The translations under genes and the position numbers were made by a program. The notes below the pieces were generated by a model. The model saw only the letters and a list, made by a program, of their open reading frames with translations. It ran no database searches and was not told the DNA's origin. Positions 8,035 through 15,933 of a DNA stretch of 64,000 bases are shown piece after piece. The first letter of the stretch is position 1. The number at the start of each line of letters is the position of its first letter. Source of the DNA: Lachnospiraceae bacterium (GTDB lineage Bacteria; Bacillota; Clostridia; Lachnospirales; Lachnospiraceae); NCBI GenBank assembly GCA_017449075.1, contig JAFSKG010000036.1, positions 1 through 64,000 on the forward strand. The letters run 5' to 3'.

Positions 8035-10284
8035 ATGGGACTTATAAAGAAAACTGAATTAATTGAACTCCCAAGAGGTATGACGACTAAGGAAGAGGCA
8101 TATGAAAAGCTAAAGAATGGTTTAGCGAAATATTTGGATGAAAAAGATTTACTCTTAGTCGAGAAAGCGTATCTAATTGCTTCGAAATACCACGAAGGTC
8201 AAAAAAGAAAATCAGGTGAAGATTATATTATTCATCCGCTTTGCGTTGCAATGATTCTTGCAAATCTCCATATGGATGTTGATACAATAGTGGCAGGCAT
8301 ACTTCACGATGCGGTTGAAGATACTGAATATTCGTTAGAACAAGTAAAAGAAGATTTTTCTGACCATGTAGCACTTCTTGTTGAAGGAGTAACTAAACTT
8401 ACCGAGTTAAATCTTGTAAATGATAAAGTTGAGAAGCAGGCTGAAAATCTTAGACATATGTTTATTGCTATGTCTAAAGACATAAGAGTCATCATAATTA
8501 AACTTGCTGATAGACTTCATAATCTTAAAACTCTTGAATACCAAAATAAAGAAAAACAAGAAGAGAAAGCACGAGAGACTATAGAGATTTATTCACCACT
8601 TGCTGGTAGACTTGGTATAAGTAGAATTAAGAGCGAGATGGATGATCTATCGCTTATGTATTTAAATCCAAAAGAATTTGTTGATATACAAAAAGGAATA
8701 AAGGTAAGACAAGAGGCGAGAGAAAAGTTTATAGAGGACATTATAAGTAGTGTTAAAGAGAAGTTGGATAAAGCTAATATAAATGCGGATATTAAAGGTA
8801 GAGTAAAGAATCTATTTAGTATATACAAGAAACTACACAGTAGAGTAAAGTCACTTGATGAAATTTATGATTTATTTGCCATAAGAATATTCGTTGAGAG
8901 TATAAAAGATTGCTATGCTACTTTAGGAGTCATACACGAGTACTATACTCCTATACCGGGTAGATTTAAAGATTATATTGCTATGCCGAAGCAAAATGGC
9001 TACCAGTCTTTACATACAACAGTTATTGGAAAAGAGGGAATACCATTTGAAATACAGATTCGAACTTATGAGATGGATCATGTGGCTGAATTTGGTGTTG
9101 CTGCTCACTGGGCATATAAAGAACAGGGAAATAGTAAAGGCGTAAAGAATTTAGAGGATTTAAATGCAGCAAATTGGTTCAAAGAAATATTAAATGCCAA
9201 TGACGAGTCTGAGAATTCAAAAGAGTTCTTGTCATATGTAAAAAGTGATTTAGATTTGTTCCAACAAAAGATTTATTGTTTCACACCACAGGGTGATGTT
9301 ATTTCATTGCCGCAGGGTTCTACTCCAATTGATTTTGCATATATGATTCACTCTGCTGTTGGAAATAAGATGGTTGGTGCCAAGGCGAATGGAGTACTTG
9401 TTCCTATAGATTATGAGATAAAAAATGGTGATCAAATCACTATTATTACATCTGGAAATTCAAATGGACCTTCAAGCGATTGGATTAAGATTTGTAAAAG
9501 TGCGCAGGCAAAGAGTAAGATTCAGCATTGGTTTAAGAAAGAAAGAAAAGAAGATAATATAAGTGCTGGAAAAGATTTAGTTGAAAAATATGCAAAGTCA
9601 CATAAACTTGATTTAGGGGTTCTCCTTAAAGATGAGTATTTGAAACCTTGCTTTAAAAAGTATACTGCTGAAACACTTGATGACATCTATGCGATGATTG
9701 GGCATGGCGGACTTAAGGAAAGTCAGTTTTTGTCGAAGTTGGAAGATGAGTATAACAAAAAGAACGCAGCTGAAATAACAGATGAACAAGTAGTAGAATC
9801 TATTGATCAAAATAAAAAGAAAAAGACAGAGGTCAGTGGCGGTATAACAGTTAATGGTACTAGTGGTTTGAGTGTACACTATGCAAAATGCTGTAGTCCG
9901 GTTCCTGGTGATGAAATTATAGGGTTTGTAACTCGTGGTAGAGGTATAACTATACATAGAACTGATTGTCAAAATATAATGAATATCCCAGATGTAGAAA
10001 AGAGCCGTTTGATAGAAATATCGTGGGATACACAAGAAAATAATAAGCAGAACTATTTAGTTACAATTAATATATATGTACAAAATAGAAAGGGACTTAT
10101 AGTTGACGTATCAAGATTGCTTACAGAAAACAATATTGATATAGAGAACCTTGAGACGAGAAAATCAAAAGATGAAAATGCAACAATTGTAGTAAGTTTT
10201 GAGATTAATGACAAAACCGAATTAAATACTATAGTTACTAAATTGAGAGGAATAGATGGAGTAATTGATGTGGTAAGGGCATAG
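8035..10284 (+). CDS. relA: Bifunctional (p)ppGpp synthetase/hydrolase (Rel family)
   Basis: The 749-residue stringent-response enzyme makes and degrades (p)ppGpp. Domains in order: HD hydrolase (about 35-200, HD pair in GILHDAVEDT, residues 91-92), synthetase (about 240-400, GRFKDYIAMPKQNGYQSLHTT), TGS (about 415-475), a Cys/His region (HYAKCCSPVPGD) and a C-terminal ACT domain. Both catalytic halves look intact, as usual for the single Rel of Firmicutes. ATG 8035 has no Shine-Dalgarno and lies 7 nt after a terminator. ATG 8080 follows AAGAGGT directly and would give an N-terminus of about the length of Bacillus Rel, so the start is uncertain. It heads a packed group with the MBL gene, cmk, ispH and the S1 gene. 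Confidence 0.96.
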   Translation: MGLIKKTELIELPRGMTTKEEAYEKLKNGLAKYLDEKDLLLVEKAYLIASKYHEGQKRKSGEDYIIHPLCVAMILANLHMDVDTIVAGILHDAVEDTEYSLEQVKEDFSDHVALLVEGVTKLTELNLVNDKVEKQAENLRHMFIAMSKDIRVIIIKLADRLHNLKTLEYQNKEKQEEKARETIEIYSPLAGRLGISRIKSEMDDLSLMYLNPKEFVDIQKGIKVRQEAREKFIEDIISSVKEKLDKANINADIKGRVKNLFSIYKKLHSRVKSLDEIYDLFAIRIFVESIKDCYATLGVIHEYYTPIPGRFKDYIAMPKQNGYQSLHTTVIGKEGIPFEIQIRTYEMDHVAEFGVAAHWAYKEQGNSKGVKNLEDLNAANWFKEILNANDESENSKEFLSYVKSDLDLFQQKIYCFTPQGDVISLPQGSTPIDFAYMIHSAVGNKMVGAKANGVLVPIDYEIKNGDQITIITSGNSNGPSSDWIKICKSAQAKSKIQHWFKKERKEDNISAGKDLVEKYAKSHKLDLGVLLKDEYLKPCFKKYTAETLDDIYAMIGHGGLKESQFLSKLEDEYNKKNAAEITDEQVVESIDQNKKKKTEVSGGITVNGTSGLSVHYAKCCSPVPGDEIIGFVTRGRGITIHRTDCQNIMNIPDVEKSRLIEISWDTQENNKQNYLVTINIYVQNRKGLIVDVSRLLTENNIDIENLETRKSKDENATIVVSFEINDKTELNTIVTKLRGIDGVIDVVRA

Positions 10285-10285
10285 T

Positions 10286-10939
10286 ATGAAGGAATATAAG
10301 GTGGAAAGAGTACTAAATGGTAAACTTGCAGAATATTGCTATTTAGTTCATGATGAAGACAGTAAAGAGTGTATATGTATCGATCCTGGATATGACAAGG
10401 AGCGAATATTTAGATTCATTGATTCAAGAGAATTGACTGTCAAAGAAGTTTTGCTTACACATGGTCACTTCGATCATATGCTATCTTGCTATGATTTGCA
10501 AAAAAGATTTGGCAGCAATATATACATTTCTAAAGAGGATGAGGAAATTTTATATAATGCTGAGCATAACTATTCTAATTTGATAAATAAAACTTCGTTT
10601 GATAAATTTGAAATTAAAAGTTTTGTAAAAGACAATGAAGAGATAGAACTTTTAGGACGCAATATAAAATGCATAAGTACTCCGGGCCATACCAAGGGTG
10701 GGATGAGTTATTATTTTGAAAACGAAAAAATGGTATTTAGTGGAGACACATTGTTTTTTGAGACTTTTGGAAGAATAGATTTATATGGTGGTAGTTACAA
10801 AGAGATTAAAAATAGTATAGTCAATAAACTTTTTACATTGCCAAATGATGTAATAGTATATCCTGGACATGGAGAAATGACAAGTATAGGGAAGGAAAAA
10901 CTACACAATGAGATAAGGAGTATGAGCTATGAGCTATAA
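10286..10939 (+). CDS. MBL-fold metallo-hydrolase (glyoxalase II-like)
   Basis: The 217-residue cytoplasmic protein has the metallo-beta-lactamase zinc site: THGHFDHM (HxHxDH), PGHTKGGMSYYF, SGDTLFFETFGR and YPGHGEMT at the expected order and spacing. This is the YqgX/GloB-like branch, whose members hydrolyse thioesters such as S-lactoylglutathione or related substrates. The physiological substrate cannot be read from sequence. It starts 1 bp after relA and overlaps cmk by 11 bp, so translation is likely coupled. In many Firmicutes such a gene sits next to relA and dtd; dtd is not seen here. Confidence 0.85.
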   Translation: MKEYKVERVLNGKLAEYCYLVHDEDSKECICIDPGYDKERIFRFIDSRELTVKEVLLTHGHFDHMLSCYDLQKRFGSNIYISKEDEEILYNAEHNYSNLINKTSFDKFEIKSFVKDNEEIELLGRNIKCISTPGHTKGGMSYYFENEKMVFSGDTLFFETFGRIDLYGGSYKEIKNSIVNKLFTLPNDVIVYPGHGEMTSIGKEKLHNEIRSMSYEL

Positions 10940-11588
10940 GATTGCAATCGACGGACCATCAAGTGCGGGGAAATCTACTATTGCCAAAATGCTTGCCAAG
11001 GAGCTTGGTTATGTCTACATAGACACAGGAGCTATGTATAGGGCGATAGGGTTTTATTTGATTGAAAATAAAATTGATATTCATGATGAAAATAAAGTTG
11101 TGAGTGTGCTTAATAATATTGATGTGACACTTGATTACGATGATGAGAACAATCTCCATGTATTTTTAAATGGCAAAGATATTTCAAATAAGATAAGGAC
11201 TCAAGAAGTTGGAGAAGCAGCATCTGTGTGTAGCCAATATCTCAAGGTTAGAGAAAAACTCGTGTCTCTGCAAAGAAAACTTGCAGAAGAGAAATCATGC
11301 TGTATGGATGGTAGGGATATAGCATCAAATGTTTTACCTAATGCGAATCTAAAACTCTATGTGTCAGCAAGTGATGAGTGCCGTGCTAAGAGAAGATACT
11401 TAGAAGAGAAAGAAAAAGGTATAGATACAACTGTTGATAAAGTTTTGGAGGAATTGAAAGCAAGAGATTATAGGGATACACATAGAGAGCATAATCCTCT
11501 TACAAGAGTTAGTGATGCTATAGATATTGATACAACTGATAAGACATCAGATGAAGTGGTTGATGATATATTGAAAAGGTTTTTCTAA
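10929..11588 (+). CDS. cmk: Cytidylate kinase
   Basis: The 219-residue enzyme phosphorylates CMP and dCMP to the diphosphates. The P-loop GPSSAGKST begins at residue 9, followed by YVYIDTGAMYRA, the conserved MDGRDI and the lid segment with RDYRDTHRE. The start at 10929 has AAGGAG 8 nt upstream and lies within the end of the MBL gene. The overlap contains a tandem ATGAGCT. It is followed by ispH with a 1-bp overlap. The cmk-ispH-S1 order is common in Clostridia. Confidence 0.96.
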   Translation: MSYKIAIDGPSSAGKSTIAKMLAKELGYVYIDTGAMYRAIGFYLIENKIDIHDENKVVSVLNNIDVTLDYDDENNLHVFLNGKDISNKIRTQEVGEAASVCSQYLKVREKLVSLQRKLAEEKSCCMDGRDIASNVLPNANLKLYVSASDECRAKRRYLEEKEKGIDTTVDKVLEELKARDYRDTHREHNPLTRVSDAIDIDTTDKTSDEVVDDILKRFF

Positions 11589-12439
11589 TGGAAATAATTG
11601 TTGGTAAAAATGCAGGATTTTGTTTTGGAGTGCAAAGGGCTATAGATGCTGCATATGATTTATTAAAAAAAGATAACAATGATTTATACTCTATAGGGCC
11701 ATTAATTCACAATGAGATAGTGACTAAAGATCTTAAGAGTAAAGGGCTTATTGAAATTAATAATAATGATGAAATTGCAAGTTTGAAAAATAAGCGAGTG
11801 ATAATTAGGACACATGGTATAGAAAAGGAAGTATATGATTTGCTAAAATCAAACAATAATGCAATTGTAGATCTAACTTGCCCATTTGTAAGTAAGATTC
11901 ATAAACTCGTAAAAGAGTATAGTGAGAACGGCTTTAAAATTATAGTAATTGGAGACAAAGACCATCCAGAAGTTAAAGGTATAGTATCTTATGCCAAAGA
12001 AGATATATATGTAGTAATTAACGAAGAAGATATTAGGAAACTAAAAATTGATAGAAATGATAAGGTTTTTATTGTATTTCAAACGACTACAAATGCCGAA
12101 AATGCACAAAAATTGGTTGATATTTTAAGAGAATTATTTTATAATAATAAGTTAGTGAATACTATATGCAATGCAACACAGAATAGGCAGGATGAAGTAA
12201 AGATTCTTGCCAAAACTTGTGGTGTTATGCTTATAATTGGTAGTAATGCGTCATCAAATACTAGGAAATTATACGAGATTTCAAAAAAGTACTGCCAGAA
12301 TACTTACTTGCTTAATAACATAGATGATGCGAAAAATATAAAAATAGAAGAAAGTGTTAAAGTTGGTGTTAGTGCAGGAGCATCTACGCCTAAATACTTA
12401 ATTGAGGAGATTTTAAACAATGTCAGAAATGAGTTTTGA
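11588..12439 (+). CDS. ispH: 4-hydroxy-3-methylbut-2-enyl diphosphate reductase
   Basis: The 283-residue iron-sulfur enzyme performs the last step of the MEP pathway, making IPP and DMAPP. The three cluster cysteines are Cys12 (GFCFGV), Cys98 (DLTCPF) and Cys194 (TICNATQNRQ), with RTHG and DHPEVKG in place. The start overlaps the cmk stop (taATG). The last 20 bp overlap the S1 gene in another frame. In many Clostridia IspH and S1 are one fused polypeptide; here they are two genes. Confidence 0.96.
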   Translation: MEIIVGKNAGFCFGVQRAIDAAYDLLKKDNNDLYSIGPLIHNEIVTKDLKSKGLIEINNNDEIASLKNKRVIIRTHGIEKEVYDLLKSNNNAIVDLTCPFVSKIHKLVKEYSENGFKIIVIGDKDHPEVKGIVSYAKEDIYVVINEEDIRKLKIDRNDKVFIVFQTTTNAENAQKLVDILRELFYNNKLVNTICNATQNRQDEVKILAKTCGVMLIIGSNASSNTRKLYEISKKYCQNTYLLNNIDDAKNIKIEESVKVGVSAGASTPKYLIEEILNNVRNEF

Positions 12440-13568
12440 AGAATTACTGAATCAATCTATGAAAGAGATTCATCCAGGTGAGCAGATTACTGGTAAAGTA
12501 ATTAGTGTGCATAAAGATTATGCTGCACTCAATATCGGATATAAGGCTGATGGTATAATTAAAAATTTCGACTTTAGTCGCGAACCAGATTTAGACCTAA
12601 CTAAAGTTTTAAAAGTTGGCGATGAGTTGACTGTTTTGGTTAAAAAGTTAAATGATGGCGAAGGACAGGTTCTTTTGTCAAGAAAAGAACTTGTACAAAA
12701 TCAAGTAAATGAAAAGTTGAAGGCTCTGTATGAAAGTAATGCAACACAGCATGGTAAGATTACCAAGATTACTTCAGGTGGAGTAGTTGTAGAGATAGAA
12801 CCAGAGATAACGGTGTTTATACCAAAGTCACTTTTATCAAACAAGCAAAATGAAGACATTAATTCTTATGCGGGAAAGGAAATTGATTTTGTTATTTCTG
12901 AATTCAATCCTGCAAGAAATCGTTGCATAGGTGATAGAAAGAAGCTTCTCGTGATGGAGGAGAGACAAAAACGTGCAGAGGCTTTAGAGAAGATACATGA
13001 GGGTGATATAATTGAAGGAACAATTATTAACTTACTTGATTATGGTGCATTTGTTGATCTAGGCGGTGTTGATGGATTGTTGCACATTTCTGAGATGGGT
13101 TGGGGCAAGATAAAGAACCCTAAAAAATCTTATAACGTAGGTGACAAGATAAAAGTATTAGTAAGAGAGATTAAAGATGGAAAGGTTTCTTTAACTGCTA
13201 AATTCCCAGAAGAAAACCCATGGCTTCTTGCAAAAGTTAATTATTCTATTGGCAAGACAGTAAAAGGAAAAGTAGTTAGAATGACTGACTATGGAGCATT
13301 TGTTGCACTTGATGATTACATTGATGCACTTTTACATGTGTCTGAGATAAAGAGAGAGAAAGTTAAGAAACCAGAAGATGTATTGACTATAGGTCAAGAG
13401 ATTGAAGCTAAGGTAATAGATTTCAATGAAGCAGATAAGAAAATATCTCTGAGCATGAAAGCTCTTCTTCCAGAACCAGAACCAAGTAAAGAAAATACTG
13501 AAGACATCTCTGATGTAAATATAGAAGAGTATGCAAAGAAAATGGAAGAGGAAAATTCAGAAAATTAA
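12420..13568 (+). CDS. S1-domain RNA-binding protein (ribosomal protein S1 homologue)
   Basis: The 382-residue protein consists of four S1 RNA-binding domains at about 16-85, 100-165, 183-255 and 268-345, followed by an acidic tail. Repeats three and four carry the classical DYGAF and LLHISEM / LLHVSEI motifs. It fits the short RpsA homologues of Firmicutes, which bind mRNA on or near the 30S subunit, though a strict S1 role is not certain in this phylum. The start at 12420 has GAGGAGA 9 nt upstream inside ispH. A terminator follows 6 bp after the stop. Confidence 0.9.
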   Translation: MSEMSFEELLNQSMKEIHPGEQITGKVISVHKDYAALNIGYKADGIIKNFDFSREPDLDLTKVLKVGDELTVLVKKLNDGEGQVLLSRKELVQNQVNEKLKALYESNATQHGKITKITSGGVVVEIEPEITVFIPKSLLSNKQNEDINSYAGKEIDFVISEFNPARNRCIGDRKKLLVMEERQKRAEALEKIHEGDIIEGTIINLLDYGAFVDLGGVDGLLHISEMGWGKIKNPKKSYNVGDKIKVLVREIKDGKVSLTAKFPEENPWLLAKVNYSIGKTVKGKVVRMTDYGAFVALDDYIDALLHVSEIKREKVKKPEDVLTIGQEIEAKVIDFNEADKKISLSMKALLPEPEPSKENTEDISDVNIEEYAKKMEEENSEN

Positions 13569-13574
13569 AATAAA

Positions 13575-13597
13575 GGGCGGTTTAACCGCCCTTTTTT
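13575..13597 (+). terminator. Intrinsic terminator after the S1 gene
   Basis: GGGCGG stem with CCGCCC, 5-nt loop, then six Ts. The next gene's ATG (13605) lies only 7 nt beyond the T run. Confidence 0.92.
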
Positions 13598-13604
13598 AAA
13601 ATAT

Positions 13605-14063
13605 ATGGGCAATAATCTTTTAGAAAACATATCATTTATATTTGTAAAAACTGCGAAAATATTTATAAAGCTCGCACTATTTTTTGTAATCATATATTTA
13701 CTTGGCATGCAACTCTTTAATTTTGGACATAGGCTTTTCTATGAAAGAGCTATTGCAGAAGGAGATGGGGAAGAAATAGTATTTGAGATAAAAAATGGAG
13801 ATACTGTAGACGATATAGCAAATAATTTAGAAAAGGCAGGTCTTATTGACGACAAACTTGCATTTAAGTTTAGATCAAAAATATATAAGACAGAATTCAA
13901 TCCCAATGTCTATAATTTAAAAACTTCCATGACTATAAAAAATATGTTAGATATATTTGATAGCCCTACAGCAGATGATATAGTGGCTACTTTGTCTACT
14001 GAGGATGTGTACCAATTATCGCCAGAGGATAATGAACCGATAGAAGAATCACAAGAAGAGTAG
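13605..14063 (+). CDS. Short MltG/YceG-like membrane protein lacking the catalytic domain
   Basis: The 152-residue protein has an N-terminal membrane helix (about 18-38) and then a segment like the N-terminal LysM-like part of MltG, the endolytic murein transglycosylase: FEIKNGDTVDDIANNLEKAG, then a helix, NVYNLKTSMTIKNML. Full MltG is about 330-380 residues. The catalytic part with its glutamate is absent and the protein ends in an acidic tail. It is probably an accessory or peptidoglycan-binding protein. The position upstream of trmR and a U32 gene matches yrrL-yrrM-yrrN/O of Bacillus. The start has no Shine-Dalgarno and follows a terminator. Confidence 0.65.
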   Translation: MGNNLLENISFIFVKTAKIFIKLALFFVIIYLLGMQLFNFGHRLFYERAIAEGDGEEIVFEIKNGDTVDDIANNLEKAGLIDDKLAFKFRSKIYKTEFNPNVYNLKTSMTIKNMLDIFDSPTADDIVATLSTEDVYQLSPEDNEPIEESQEE

Positions 14064-14065
14064 AA

Positions 14066-14719
14066 ATGATTGAGTATATAGATGAAATTAGAGTAAAAGA
14101 TTTTTTGATGTCATTGTCAAGTGAAAATGACGATGACATTTTAAAATTAAAAGAATACGCAAAAGAAAATGATGTGCCAATTATAAGAGATGAGGCAAGA
14201 GATTTTCTGAGATTAGTTATAGGTATAAAAAAGCCTAAAAGTATACTGGAAATTGGAACAGCAATAGCATACTCGACACTTATTATGCATAGGTTATGTA
14301 AAGATGCCAATATAGTAACTATAGAAGATTTTGAAAAGAGAATTATTTCTGCTAAAAGTAATATTGATAAGTATTTTGACAAGTCAAAAATTGAACTTAT
14401 AGAAGGTGATGCGGGTGCATATCTAAAAGAAAATACCGAGAAAGAAAAGTTTGATTTTGTTTTTCTTGATGCTGCAAAGGGTCAGTATATTAATTGGTTA
14501 AATGACATTAAAAGATTGATGCAAAAAGATGCAATACTTATAGCCGATAATATTTTTAAGGATGGTGAAATACTTGAATCTAAGTATTTGATAAAAAAGA
14601 GAGATAGGACAATATATAAAAGGATGAGAGAATTCTTAAATAGTGTTACAAATGACAATGATTTAGACACATATATATTTGATATAGGAGATGGGATATC
14701 AGTATCAATAAAAAAGTAG
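14066..14719 (+). CDS. trmR: SAM-dependent O-methyltransferase, likely tRNA 5-hydroxyuridine methyltransferase TrmR
   Basis: The 217-residue class I methyltransferase of the catechol-O-methyltransferase-like family shows SILEIGTAIAYSTL (motif I), TIEDFEKR, FDFVFLDAAKGQY and LIADNIFKDGEI. The last covers the metal-binding Asp-Asn region. The neighbourhood (MltG-like before, U32 after) matches Bacillus yrrL-yrrM-yrrN/O, where YrrM is TrmR, which methylates 5-hydroxyuridine at tRNA position 34. The C-terminus (GDGISVSIKK) is of normal type. The last two lysine codons form A AAA AAG directly before TAG, and the U32 coding frame already runs beneath this end. Confidence 0.85.
   Translation: MIEYIDEIRVKDFLMSLSSENDDDILKLKEYAKENDVPIIRDEARDFLRLVIGIKKPKSILEIGTAIAYSTLIMHRLCKDANIVTIEDFEKRIISAKSNIDKYFDKSKIELIEGDAGAYLKENTEKEKFDFVFLDAAKGQYINWLNDIKRLMQKDAILIADNIFKDGEILESKYLIKKRDRTIYKRMREFLNSVTNDNDLDTYIFDIGDGISVSIKK
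14686..14690 (+). promoter_or_regulatory. Shine-Dalgarno inside trmR, 7 nt before an ATC codon
   Basis: AGGAG sits exactly 7 nt upstream of ATC 14698, the first codon that would give the U32 protein a family-like N-terminus. It could alternatively stimulate frameshifting at 14710-14716, although the 19-nt distance is longer than the roughly 10 nt known for dnaX. Confidence 0.5.
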
Positions 14720-15933
14720 AATTATTAATACCGGCGGGAGATGTATCGACATTTAAAATTGCAGTTCGCTACGGAGCGGATGCAATTTATATTGGGGGAG
14801 AAAGTTTTTCCTTAAGAGCAAATGCTAAGAATTTTACTATCAATGATATGAAGGAGTGTATAAAGCTTGCACATAGTCATGGTGTTAAAGTATATGTCAC
14901 GGCAAATATTTATGCACACAATGAAGATATAGATAATGCAAAAGAGTATTTTAACGAGTTAAACGAAATAAAACCAGATGCTGTTTTGATATCTGATATA
15001 GGATTGATAAATGTCGCAAAGAATATTTTTAAAGGAATTGACATACATTTATCTACTCAGGCAAACACTACTAATTATGAGACAGTTTCTTTTTTTAGAG
15101 ATTTGGGGATAAAAAGAGTGGTGTTGGCGAGAGAACTTTCCCTTGATGAAATCAAAGAGATTAAATCTAAGGTTAAAGACACAGTTGAGATAGAAACATT
15201 TATCCATGGGGCTATGTGTATTTCGTATTCTGGAAGATGCCTTCTCTCTGCATTTATGACGGGAAGGTCAGCAAATAAGGGAGAGTGCACTCATCCTTGT
15301 AGATGGAAGTATATGCTTTTGGAAGAAGAAGAGAGAAAGGGCGAGTATATGCCTGTGATGGAGACTGAAAGGGGCACATATATTTTTAATTCAAAAGATT
15401 TAAATATGATTGGTCATATTGATAAACTGATAGAAGCTGGAATTGATTCTCTTAAGATAGAGGGCAGGATGAAAACAGCGCTTTATATCGCAACTGTAAC
15501 TAGAACATACAGAAAAGCGATTGATGACTATTATGAAAATAAGGAACTATATTTAAAGAATATAGAGAAGTACAATGAAGAGATAAGTAAGTGCACATAT
15601 AGAGAATTTACAACTGGATTTTATTTTGGAAAGCCAAATGAGTCATCACAGATTTATGATAATAATACATATGTAGTAGGGGCTACTTATTACGGCACAG
15701 TAGAAAAAGTTGACAAAGAATATGCTTACTTTGAACAGAAGAATAAGTTTTCAGTAGGTGATGAATTAGTTGTCATGAAACCTGATTTTACAAACGTAAA
15801 AGTAAAAGTTCTTGAGATGTATGATGAAGAAAAAAAAGAAAAGATTGAGTCATGCCCACATTCGAAGCAAAAATTAAAAGTGAAGTTTGATAAGCCTGTG
15901 GAAGAATTGGACATATTGAGGTCAAGTGATTAG
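14698..15933 (+). CDS. trhP: U32 peptidase-family protein, likely tRNA hydroxylation protein TrhP; non-standard start
   Basis: The U32 signature is intact: ETFIHGAMC, SYSGRCLLS, TGRSANKGECTHPCRW, with four cysteines probably binding an iron-sulfur cluster. Bacillus YrrN/YrrO (TrhP) and Escherichia YegQ (TrhP) use this family to hydroxylate U34 of tRNA; upstream trmR would then methylate it. The conserved N-terminus KKVELLIPAGD begins at about 14710, but this frame has no ATG, GTG or TTG before ATG 14848. Starting at 14848 would delete about 50 conserved residues, including the first barrel strand. AGGAG precedes ATC 14698 by 7 nt, giving about 411 residues. Alternatives are a -1 frameshift out of trmR at 14710-14716, or a sequence error. 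Confidence 0.75.
   Translation: MSINKKVELLIPAGDVSTFKIAVRYGADAIYIGGESFSLRANAKNFTINDMKECIKLAHSHGVKVYVTANIYAHNEDIDNAKEYFNELNEIKPDAVLISDIGLINVAKNIFKGIDIHLSTQANTTNYETVSFFRDLGIKRVVLARELSLDEIKEIKSKVKDTVEIETFIHGAMCISYSGRCLLSAFMTGRSANKGECTHPCRWKYMLLEEEERKGEYMPVMETERGTYIFNSKDLNMIGHIDKLIEAGIDSLKIEGRMKTALYIATVTRTYRKAIDDYYENKELYLKNIEKYNEEISKCTYREFTTGFYFGKPNESSQIYDNNTYVVGATYYGTVEKVDKEYAYFEQKNKFSVGDELVVMKPDFTNVKVKVLEMYDEEKKEKIESCPHSKQKLKVKFDKPVEELDILRSSD
14710..14716 (+). promoter_or_regulatory. A AAA AAG slippery heptamer at the trmR stop
   Basis: In the trmR frame the heptamer reads A AAA AAG and is followed at once by TAG (14717-14719). Slipping back by one base gives AAA AAA GTA GAA, which continues into the U32 protein. 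This is the same heptamer as in Escherichia dnaX. No strong downstream pseudoknot was seen. Confidence 0.4.

Noticed and set aside
8043..8048. TATAAA within the first codons of relA as a promoter for start 8080
   Set aside because: No -35 box or TG extension at the right distance; kept only as a weak possibility.
14848..15933. ATG 14848 as the start of the U32 gene
   Set aside because: It would remove about 50 conserved residues, including the first barrel strands, and has no good ribosome site.
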